A stretch of 44,109 nucleotides of DNA from Chromera velia (Eukaryota > Sar > Chromeraceae), in assembly GCA_018398765.1 (NCBI GenBank), contig JAHBMJ010005896.1:10001-54109 (forward strand), given 5' to 3'. Below, piece after piece: positions 10,433-20,503 of this stretch; position 1 is the stretch's first letter; each line of letters opens with the position of its first letter. The notes under the pieces were generated by a model. That model made no database searches. It saw only the letters and a program-made list of their open reading frames with translations, and had not been told where the DNA came from. A program made the position numbers and the translations under genes.

Positions 10433-11367
10433 CTGACGATTAATCTTCGACTCACACCTTTTTTGCTTTTCCTGCAAATCGACAGAAACAACGAAAGCCG
10501 AAACTTCGACAAAAGAATTTCAAAATTTCTGATGGGGGACAGTTGTACCGATTTCCTCCCCGTCACAAGCTCTCTTTGTTTCTCTTCAAAAGCTAAATGC
10601 TCAAATTCCTTGTCTATGTATGTGAGTGTGTCCACGCGGGATTGAAGAATCCGTTGTACGTGCACCGATTCACCGTGGAGGCAGGTGCGAACAAACAACA
10701 GAAAGTTGAACAGACATGTTTTTCTGTGTTGGAAGGTTTCAAAGAAGGGCATTTACGACCGCAGGATAGACATTTCAGTCACCTTGCTGGATTGTTTTGT
10801 CGGTCGCTTCGTACATGGCATTCAGGTGCCAGCAGTTCAGACTCCCGATTATATAATGAGCATTAAATGCATCAGGATCGAGTCAGAGAGCACAAATTAA
10901 TGGGCTCTCATTCTCATTATATAATTTGCAAATGTATACGTGCATGCGTTTTGTACTTTAATTTGCTGAAAAAAAAAAAATTAAAGCTCTTAATTTGCCA
11001 TGCACTCGCTAGCTCTCGTAATGCGCGCGCGCGCCAATGCACTATATATAGCTGACACCCGCGCGGCGGCGCCGCGCGGACCCGCGCGTCCGCCGGGGCC
11101 GTGTACCTTCCATGGAGCGCCGCCGCGATCGACGTGGCCGGCCATGGCCGGCCATCTTAAAATTGTTCATCGATCCTTATCTGCGAACAGGTTTCGGCAT
11201 GTTTCGGCGGGTGCAGCTTCGTATGCTTGCCATCTCAACTGCACTGCGACAACTGTAAAATGGAGAAGGGGTTCGCTGTCGGGCCTAGCCTGTGCTTTAG
11301 TGTTTCAGTGACCTGATTTTGGTTCCGTCTGTTTCTCGTCAAAAGCGGACCCCGAGACGTCGTCTGA
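10433..11367. promoter_or_regulatory. Divergent intergenic region with palindromes and TATA-like sequence
   Basis: Lies between the start of the minus-strand EGF gene and the start of the plus-strand gene at 11368, so it probably holds both promoters. Visible elements: inverted repeat 10848-10860 / 10913-10925 (arm ATTATATAATGAG), a (CG)n run near 11023-11034, TATATATA at 11044-11051, a GC hairpin with 9-bp arms at 11059-11079, and a perfect 20-bp palindrome TGGCCGGCCATGGCCGGCCA at 11135-11154. I see no convincing coding exon here. Promoter function is inferred from position only. Confidence 0.5.
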
Positions 11368-13448
11368 ATGGGAGAAGGATCTGAAGGCGACGGTGCCGCC
11401 GTTGAAAGCCCGAAGAGTGCGCAGAGCATTTGTAGTGATATATTTTTTGATGCCTGCGAAGATGAATGTCGGTCAAGTACTGCGTGCTCATCCTTGCATC
11501 GGTTTTGTGGTTGGTTGATTGCCAAATGATGATGCCTGTGCGTATATATTCATTATTTTTTCTGCAGGTGACAATGCACAGCTCAATGCTGGACGCCTTG
11601 TCGGTGCGCCGTCTTCTATTTTGTCAAGAGAAAGACTGGAACAAGAAACAGGAGTATCGACTGGAGAGGGTGGTGGAGACAGTGGAATGCAAACAGTGCC
11701 TGATGCGTCTCCTTGCACAGCTCCTCAAGAGGGAGATCTGCAATGCCCGTTAGCGGATGCTTCCATCGGATCACCCCTGACTGCAGTACCAAAAAGTCTC
11801 TTCCACTCTTTTGGACCCTCTTCTGAGTTGCATGAATTTGGCTTACCCCCCCTCCGTCCATTTGAATTTGACGCCCCCAGAGGCTCGGCAGCGGAAGAGG
11901 AGGAACCTCCCACTGCGTCCCTGTCCTCCGTTTTTCTTCCTCCAGGGCACCCCCACAGTCAGTACCACCCATCTGACGGCATTTTCCCGTCTGAGGCAGG
12001 AAACATGGAGAGAGATGAGGTTCAAGTTGCGGAGACGGGATGTTGGGGGGTGCTGGCTTCTATGGCCGCAGAGAGCCGTAGCCATCGTCCTTCTGTTGCA
12101 GATTCGAGCGAAGGGACGAGCCTGGATTCGGATGGCGACTCCAGTTCTTCGTTGTCCTCGCGGAGAATGAGGGGAGGAGAGGGTCTCAGAGGGGGGGGGG
12201 TGAAGGGAGTCAGCAGGCGAGAGAGAGAGTGGGAAAGGGAAAGGGAAAGAGGGGGACATTGCTCGTCCTCTGCGTTTGCTTCTCTCAAAGGAAGAAACAG
12301 GAGGCAAACGCGCCTCGATTCTCCTACGAAGAAAAATGAACGAGAACGTTTTGATGAGGATGGAGATGAGTCTAGGTGCTCCCCTCTGTCTCTTGCAAGA
12401 ACGACAGCACCGTCGTCGTCAGCTGACAGCGGTGGGGCAGGGGCAAGAAGAGACAGAGAGAGAGATTATCCCGCCACCGGTCCATCCTCCAGACAGCGCC
12501 GCGCGGGGTCCCGAGGTCCCCTGAGGTTGGATGGGCACAGGCGGAGGCGCCGGGGGGGGAAGAACGGCAACTCCGAACAGACGCAGGTCCGGTCTGAAAA
12601 GGCAGTGACCGAAAGAGATGAAGCTCCTCTCACGACTGCCGCGAGAGAAGAAAGTTCTAGCTCCATACAGGCGCGTCGGCGCATTGTTATGCCGATGAAG
12701 CGGTCAACTTTCTACTCCCTTGCGGCAATCGCTGCAGTGGGTGCGCTGTTTGCGTACTGGAGGTGGTCGAGGGATTGGAGGAGACGGAGAGGGAAGCGGG
12801 GCCTGGGAAGGGGGGGAACGTTTGGATGGAGTTCCGGGATGATGAGAGCGATGGGGGGTGTCGCGATTGTTGTTCTCTGGAGGCTTTTGCAATGGAGACG
12901 GGGGGCGGCTGTGCGGTTAGCTGAGGTTCTAGAGACCTCTGAGATTGATTGGAGACAGCAATTCGCTATCGGTGGGTTGGCATGCAAGGTTTTTTTTTTA
13001 TTCTCATGAAACGAATGATGGATTGACTCGAGGAGAAAGTGCACCAACTGTTCCTTTTGTTTTTAATGCCGCTGGGCCCAGAGCTTGAAAATTCCCATTC
13101 AGTTTGAAGGTCTGAGGCCCGCATCTCGTTCGTTGTTCGTATCTCTCTAAAGTGTTACCAGCCTGCCTGTGTGAGTGGAAGATTGATTTCGGACTTTGGG
13201 CATATTACTTGAGTGTGATGGTCATCTCTCCGTGTCGTGCCTTTTCATTTCGTTCATGTTGCAGTATGGCACTCCAGTCTTCCCGTTGAGATGTCGGCAC
13301 ACATGAACATGCCACCCCAAGGACCCTCGGGGGGGCGCGGAGGCGGTGGGTTAGAATCACATTTCGTTCGATTGCTTTGGCCGTTTCCGTTTGTGCTTGA
13401 GAGAGAGTGCGCTTTAGTACAGAAATAAACCCTGCTGGTGCCCATCGT

Positions 13449-13508
<60 letters not shown>

Positions 13509-16500
13509 CAGGTTTGAGTTTTTGCTTCCCTGTATTCTTACGGGAAGATAACGGGGACCTAGATGACTTTAGGCCAGGGTGTGTGAGGGAATGCAAAGAC
13601 AGAAAGGAAGCAAGTGGTCTTTCGTTCTTCTGATTCTTCTCTTGTTCACATGGAGTCGCTCCCTCTTTTGTTTGTTTTCGTCGTTCTTCTTCTCTTCTCC
13701 TTTCTTTGCTCATTCTCTTCCTTCAATCAAGCAAGCATGCATCTGACGCCCGTTACGCCCGAAATTCTCTCCCTCGCCCTGTCTTCTGCACAGGCCGAGG
13801 AGTGAGGGGAAATGCGCGTCCAGCTGAGCGGTTCGCAACGCCTCCGGCCTCGAGTGGGTTTATGCCTGGGTCTGCTTCTTCGTTTTCTTCTTCCTCCTCT
13901 TCTCCGATTGTACAGAACGGCAATACGCGGAAGGAGCTAGAGAGAACTTTAAGGAAAGGTCAGTCAGTAGATAAGAGAATGAGAGCCATGCGACCAGAAC
14001 TTCTTTGCTCTTTTGATAGAATCTTAGACGAACTCAGTCAGAGTCTTTGCTCACAAGGTCATGAAATCAAATCTCAACCAAACGAGAAGGGGCGGTACAA
14101 AGTGGGAAGAGGGTTTTCGTGACATGCGACTTTGTTTCTTCCTTCATTCATCTCGGTGACTGCCTGGCTGTTTCTCTTTTTCTCTTTTTCTCCCTCTCTC
14201 TCCCTCTGTGTACGTCTTTGTGTGTGCGTCCATAACACTGCACTCCCGGGACTCCTTTCTCCTTGTCCCTTCCACTCTTGCTTTCGGTCGCACGTGTCCC
14301 GTCCTTTTGCTTTTGAGTCGCCTTGAGTACTTCGCTCACCATCTGTGAAGGTTGTCGTTTCAGTAAAGGATGTTGATAAAATGACGCACGCAGGATTCGA
14401 GATCTGAATGGCTCAAATGCACACGTGTTGGGATCTGATGAGTTTCTGTCATGGGCGAGCCACCTGTAAACGTCCAAAGTATTGTCGACTCGCAGAAAAG
14501 ATCTAGGAGGAGCAAGACACCAAGTCAAAATGTGCATCCCTCACCAGACCCCCTCTTGCCTTTTGGACTTATCTTCACTTGAGAAAGATTGCAACACAAG
14601 CGAGGAGAGGGAAGAAAAAGAAGGGTGGAGTAATGCGGTGATTGCAATTGATGTGTGCATGCGCGCACCGCGCACAAAAGTGTATGTAGCTGTATCATCT
14701 CATCAGCGCTGCTCTGTTTTGTTCTCCTTTTTCTCTCTTTCGTCTGTGTGCAGGATCGAGCATTGTTGTGCAGCCCCCCGTTCGCCCCTCCCCTCCGGCG
14801 GGGTTCTTTCAGCCTCCGGGGAACGGCCCGTGTTCTTCTCTTCCCCGCTCTTCTTCTTCGACTTCAGACTCTATCGTCGCCATGTGGCCCTCTGCGGGGG
14901 GGGGGAGGGGAAAGGGGGAGGCGTGGGGGAGCGGGGCCCCTCGAATTTTCATCCCTCATGAGTGGGAGGCCCTCAAGGCAGCTGCTCGGTCGGTCGGTCG
15001 GTCGCACAGTTGCTCAGGTGGTTGGATCGATACGAAGGATGCGGCGAAGGAAGCAAGGGAATGAACACTTTCCGATCCTCACGCTGATTCTGTTCCGTTT
15101 TGACCTTGTCTGTCTCCTGGAGGATATTATATAGAGAGGTGCGTTTGTGTCGCCTGCATGTGCCAGTGTTGTATGAGCTCCCCATGACATTTCTTTCACT
15201 TTCCTTTCGACCCTACCCCTTTACCCCTCCGTTCAGTACATCCTTCCCTCCTTATATGCCTGCCTTCCTGCCTGCCTGCCTGCCTGCAGGAGTGGTGTGC
15301 CCCTGGTCCCTTGCCTGGTTTTTATGCCTTCCTCCTCGGCTGTGGAGAATCAGAACAGTCGAGGAAGCACTTGGTCAGCAGCAGCAGCAGCGTGTGCGCG
15401 TGGCCCTGCACATCCCCACACGTAAGAATTTACTCAAAAGGCAGCATCGAGCGGGCAGCATGTCGTCGAGAGGAGGGAAGCGTTGGGCTCTCTGTGAGGC
15501 GGTTGAAAGGAGGTGTGAAGATCGGCCGGAGGACTTTAAACGCCCTTCTCATTCTTGTCACATCAGCCAGCCGGCCAATTGGGAGGGAAGGAAGGAATTT
15601 GGTTTCTTTCCTTGTTCAATTTGCTTGCTTATCTTCCTGCTCAGACGGCCCATCGGTGTCTCCCTTCCGTTGTGGGTGCAGGTCTCTGCAAAACTTGGCC
15701 AGCAGAGTTTTGGGGGAGAGCCCGCTCTTACCAGTACTCGGTGCAGTCGTGAGAGGGGAGGACAGGCGAAAACCCAGAGTCTGGTCAGTGAGTGAATGAG
15801 TTTGCTTTTTCGTTGTTCTCTCCTGCGGGGCTTCTGTTCGGATGCCTACGGTCGTGTGTGACACTTTGCCTATCCGGTGGTGACGAATCCTTTTTTGACT
15901 TTGGTTGTTGCGATGCAGCGTGGGGCGCCCTGTACACCCTTCAGCATCTCTGAAGGTTTTCGGGTGGGGTTCTTCCCCCTCCATGGAGGATGCGGATGAG
16001 GTCCGGGTTGATGAGGGGGGGCTGGAGAGTCTTTTCTTCAGCTCCTCCTCCTCCTCTGCCGGGCTTCCTGCACACGAGAGGCGAAAGGACGAAGGAAGGG
16101 GTCGGACAGTGGAGGACGCAGAAGCCGAAAGGGAGTTCCTCGAACGGTATCTGATCTCTCTGCAAGAAGTTTGGGGTCCGTCAGTCAGTGAATGCAGGAA
16201 GTCAGAAAGGCGGGGTGGGTGTTCGTCTGGATGGGGAGAGTGAAGGAGAGCAAGCCAAAAAGAAGCCGTGATGGGGAATATTGAGAGTTTCCCTGCACAA
16301 GTGCGCTTTCTCCCTCGTAATCTATCCCTGTAGTCTTTTGCGATTCCAAAGGCCGTCAGACGGAATGCTAATCTTATACGCTTGTCATTTACAGAATGAT
16401 TCTCTGCAGCACGCTTTTTTGGCTTGCAGATCGCTGGGCGGCCGGCTCTCTTGCTCCAGAGGAAGCGTCCCGTGGTCTTTCGGTGCTTATCGGCCTCCCA

Positions 16501-17121
16501 CCTCCCTCACGACACTGTCTGTCCGTTTCTGTTGATGCACTGAACAGGAGTGTCACTTACAGACACCCAGACGGTGAAGTGAGAGTATCGAGGTGTCGGA
16601 GTGACATCGGCTGTGGTTGTCCCTCTTTCTCTCCCGTGCGTGGAGGGGTGAGGGGGACGCGAGAAGTTTTTGCTTCTTCCTCCTCTCCCTCGGGTGACGC
16701 CATGAGCTCTCCGTCGCGTCACCGGATTCGTGAGGGAGAGGGAGAAACACAAGCGGAAAAGAGGATGGACCCCCCGCCTTCTTTCGAGAGTCTGAACAGA
16801 GAGGCCGTCTCTCTGGTGAGGTCGACGTCTGGCGTCTCCTCAGGGGTGTGCTCTTCCTCTTGCCCTTCTCAGTCTGACGAAGATCTGTCGATTGATAGAA
16901 GAAGTGAGGGGGTGGCAAAGTCCAGACCAGCAACCGCTCCTGCATCCCCTGGGGGTTCTGCAGGATGTGTCCGTCAAGGAGGGGGTGAAGACCCCTTCCA
17001 ACTTTGTGCGCTGAGGGAGAAGGGAGATCCTCTGCCAGACAGAGGCAGAGGGGAAGAGGACTGGATCTGCTCTGCGGCAGACATATCCGTGGGAGGGCGG
17101 GGAAGTCTGAGCCGTCTGTAA
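11368..17121 (+). CDS. Hypothetical basic, Ser-rich protein with two hydrophobic segments (8 exons)
   Basis: Exons: 11368-11467, 11568-12971, 13794-13958, 14754-15017 (donor ambiguous), 15290-15421, 15682-15748, 15919-16175, 16430-17121. Phases chain 1-1-1-1-1-2-1 and the sum is 3081 nt (1026 residues plus TAA). The N-terminal 33 residues are acidic (MGEGSEGDG). Exon 2 encodes about 380 disordered Ser/Arg/Glu-rich residues, then hydrophobic stretches near residues 411-431 (STFYSLAAIAAVGALFAYW) and 457-475 (MRAMGGVAIVVLWRLL) separated by an Arg/Gly-rich loop. This suggests a membrane hairpin. Exons 5-6 are Trp/Tyr-rich (TWPAEFWGRARSYQYS) and exon 5 has a short CAG-encoded Gln run. The last exon starts DRWAAGSLAPEEA and ends low-complexity. 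I do not recognise the family. Confidence 0.6.
13448..13508. repeat. (CA)n(GA)n microsatellite in intron 2 of the plus-strand gene
   Basis: CA run followed by GA run in the 822-base intron 12972-13793. No coding exon is apparent in this intron. Confidence 0.9.
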
Positions 17122-18497
17122 ATTGAAGGAAAGTCCTGCAGCATGCTTGTATCAACAGTGCCTCGTCTTCCCTCCCCTTCTCTCTTTCTCTCCGTCTCAG
17201 TGTGGGAGTGTACAGAAGCGGATAGCCTGCTGGAGGGAATGAGGGGAAGGGAAGAGAAGCGGACCTGTCTGTTCGCGTTGGAACGATACTGAACACTTGA
17301 GTGTCGCGTTTTTTCTTTATGGGAGGGAATGGTGGCCTCTCCTACATATGCGGTAGGGATCGATAAGGGTCCTGTGTAACGTCGAGCTGAGCCAAAGTAA
17401 GAAGCGAGCGTGGACGGTCCAGTCAATCATGCACTCTTTGCCCCTCTGAGTATGAAAGCTCCCATCATTCTCATCCATGGCTACAATCTATTTCCGTCTG
17501 CCCTCAAGACTGAAGACCGAGCCACAACTTTCGGACTTTTGGAGTGTTTCTCTGAATTGGAATTTCTATTCTAGAGAGAAATTGAGTGGGAATTGAGCCA
17601 AACCACATGTATTATATATAAGCCGATGCTGCTGCTGTACATCTTGTACCTAGGATAGAATAGGATAGGAACCTAGCCTGGCCGGAACAGGTCTTATACC
17701 ACTTTAAAAGAAAAAAAAAAATGGTTTATCTGGTTTGTTAGTAAATTGGTACTAAGTTTAATCCAGTTTGGTAATCTTTTAAGCTATCCGGCGTACGAAT
17801 TGCACAGCGGAGTGCCATTGTTTTTAATATTTTAGTACTTTTTTCGTTAAAAGCCCCCAAATTAGGCTCCAATAGGAGAAACGACTGGCAGGCTGGCTCC
17901 TAGGCTGACAGGATAGCTGACTGTTAGTAGAGTAAGACCTAGGTTAGTAGTAAGACTCAACCTAACAGCTTGTTGTAATTAAGATTAGGAACATAAACCG
18001 CCCGGCGTATAATGATTGATAATCTTTACACCAATCATCAATGCGATTCATCATGACTGTACAACAACACTGCCAGTGTCGATACACAGTAGAAATTTTA
18101 CTACATTTCACTTCAAACATGTTAAATTCAATTAACGAACATCCTTTTTCAACTAGTTTCTGCACTAGTTTCTGCAAGTTGGGGCTAGCTGAGACTCACA
18201 TCTAAAAAAATATATATTATTATATGATTAATTAAAACTCAATAATTTCCTCACATAATATATGTCTGTGTTTTCAATCTCACTCTAATACATCTCACTG
18301 GCATAAAATCTCACAGTGATTCAGACTAGCAATCTCAGCTAATCGCAGCTTCAAAGTACTTTGCGGTAGATTGCAATAGACCGCAAATGTAAAGACTCTA
18401 CTAAAGAGCGACTTCAATACTTAATAACATCATGATACCTTAGCATCATGAAAAATTGAAAATAACATTTCCGTGGGAGGATCGATGGCGCTGATGA
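17122..18497. other. AT-rich intergenic stretch without genes
   Basis: From about 17500 to 18470 the base composition shifts to AT-rich, unlike the flanking GC-rich genes. No splice-bounded ORF is convincing. It contains the palindrome CAAAGTACTTTG near 18351-18362, a short duplication of CTAGTTTCTGCA near 18155-18175, and a 71-codon minus-strand ORF (17962-18177) that I cannot assign. It could be an old non-autonomous mobile element, but I found no terminal repeats. Confidence 0.4.
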
Positions 18498-18957
18498 TCA
18501 TCCACTTGGTTTTCCAGACGCATCTTGTGCCTTATCAAGCTCTTCCAGGCGTTTCTTCTGTTCTTCGCTCAGCTGCATCCTGTGCTCAGGCCATTCTTGG
18601 AACTCCGCTGCAGAATCAAATGAAAGCCATCGATCGTCACATTCAGACCTCGCGTATACAAGACTTTACGCACGGTACGCACACGTCATAGCGGCACATG
18701 CAGATTGACACGTCCATACCGAACAACGATCCAGACGCTTTCTACGAGAGCTGCAGCAGCGCAGCCGTGGGATTGAAAAAAGACTTGCAATGCGCAAACA
18801 GAACGATCGGCCAAAGAGCCGTGTCAGGAGAAGATTCTCGATGCAGTGCCAAGCTTGCTGAAGAAACAAACAAAGTGTAGGGTGTCTTTTTGACACCCTT
18901 TGGACAGGCTCAAAGAGCAAACCTCAGCCAGCATGCCTGGAAGCAGTGGAGCTCCGT

Positions 18958-18989
<32 letters not shown>

Positions 18990-19725
18990 TTGCCTTCCAT
19001 CTTCCAGCCGTCAACGATGTCCTCTAGCTGTCGCCTCGAATACTCTTCGCAGGTCGTTCTGCGTGAGCCAGAAAACAGTAAGGCAAACCACATTTTCCTT
19101 TCCCTCTCGATACGGACTGTCTGCTTTTGGTCTTTTTCGTAATCTTTCACCCAGACAGACACACATACAGGTTGTACACTTCTTTCCCATTGTCTATATC
19201 TTTTTCCTCCTTCTTTTTTGTTTTCGTTTCACACACACAACAGACACGGAAAAGATTCAAGAACTAAAACAGAAAAGAGGAAAACAATCATTCTAACGGC
19301 GTGGGAACGGGACCCGAAGAATTCAAATCTAAGTCTCAACCTTGCCTGGAGGACCCTTCCCGACCTTCTCTTTTTCTCTGGACCTTCCCGACCGCTGCTC
19401 TCACACGACGAAAAAGAAGAATCAAAAGAAAGAAAAGTGCACTCGAGACGGATTGACGGATAAAGCTCAAGCCTTCAAGGCCTCAAGACGCAAAGGGGTA
19501 GGTACTTCAGTACGTGATATTCGTTTTGTTCGCTACGCCACAAAATGGTAGGAAGAGACTAGAATACAAGTCGTCACAGACTCAAAAGACGTTTGACGAA
19601 GAGCACGCATTTCCCCAGGCTACTCAAACACGAGAAAAGACAAAAATTGTGGGGAAGAAGCCAGCATCAGTCCTCCCCACTCCCCTCACCCACGCACACT
19701 GAGACCTGACATCAAAGAGAGAAAG

Positions 19726-19769
<44 letters not shown>

Positions 19770-19905
19770 GAGAACCAAAAGACGAACCTGTACCTGGATC
19801 CGTCCTTGAACACTACATCCACACTCGCCGGGGCATCGTATCTGCCGTCGCCGACGGTCCACACGGTGCACAGACAGAGACAGAGAGAGAGGACAAGAGA
19901 GAGAG

Positions 19906-19948
<43 letters not shown>

Positions 19949-20493
19949 AAGAGAGAAAGAAAGAAAGAAAGGAAGAAAGGAAGAAAGAAAGAAAGAAAGA
20001 AAGAAAGGGAACGGGAAAGAGAGTATGGGGGTGTACAGAGAAAGGGAGCGGGGGCGATGTAAAAGAGAAAACGTGGGAGGGAAATTTCTCCTGTTCGTTC
20101 GCGTTGCTTTGCTTCCTGTACACTTTTCTTTTCAGTCACTTTGCTGTCAGCATCAGCCCAACAAACAGGGCTCTGTTGCAATTGAAGAAGCGAACGAGTG
20201 GGCAAGTGCGGACGGGGCTGAATCGCTACGAAAGAGTTCCGTTTCCCGCCTCCTCTCTGCTTGCCACTGGCTCTCAGCAGGAGCTCTAGCTCTTCTCAGA
20301 TTTTTTTCATCTTGACGAGACCGGCAGAGCGAGGAGAAAAGACGGAGCGAGAGACTGGCTCACAGAAGTCAGAGAGAGCATCTAAGACGAATGGATTCCC
20401 TTGGCTGATTTATTTCACCACTCACGCAAGAAGTTCCCAGGAGGCATCGAGCTCGGGATATTTTTCCTTGATTGATTTGGAGGTCATGCGCAT
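18498..20493 (-). CDS. Small protein resembling mitochondrial ribosomal protein mL53 (tentative)
   Basis: Minus-strand exons 20493-20426, 19841-19794, 19058-18994 and 18607-18498 join in phase (2, 2, 1) to 291 nt, 96 residues plus TGA. The core reads KSIKEKYPELDASWELL then PASVDVVFKDGSR. The latter resembles the mL53 segment CVDVLFGDGHR, and mL53 is a thioredoxin-fold protein of the mitochondrial large ribosomal subunit. The C-terminus (EEQKKRLEELDKAQDASG) is a charged helix absent from animal mL53. Joining the last two exons in frame needs a GC-AG intron (donor GCAAGT at 18993). The first exon could also be spliced: an AG sits at 20505-20504 and a phase-2 donor GTGACA at 20556 would add an N-terminal extension. 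A possible first ATG (MAEHLSST) lies near 21078. Family call is moderate to weak; exon reality is firmer. Confidence 0.5.
18957..18989. repeat. (CT)n(CA)n microsatellite at an exon edge
   Basis: Runs directly up to the 3' end of the minus-strand exon 18994-19058; on the transcribed strand the intron starts GCAAGTGTGTGT and goes straight into the repeat. Confidence 0.85.
19727..20007. repeat. Microsatellite blocks (AC)n(AG)n and (GA)n(GAAA/GGAA)n flanking a 48-base exon
   Basis: Two simple-repeat blocks (19727-19770 and about 19908-20007) bracket the mL53-like exon 19794-19841. ORFs across them are artefacts. Confidence 0.85.
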
Positions 20494-20503
20494 GATTAGT
20501 CGT

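Noticed and set aside
11519-13009. Long ORF taken as one unspliced gene starting at 11519
   Set aside because: The first 49 bases lie in an intron ending TTTTTTCTGCAG at 11567; an upstream exon 11368-11467 joins in phase and the exon ends best at the donor 12972.
17962-18177. Minus-strand ORF of 71 codons as a transposase fragment
   Set aside because: Length and composition are compatible with chance in AT-rich DNA and no transposase motif could be identified.
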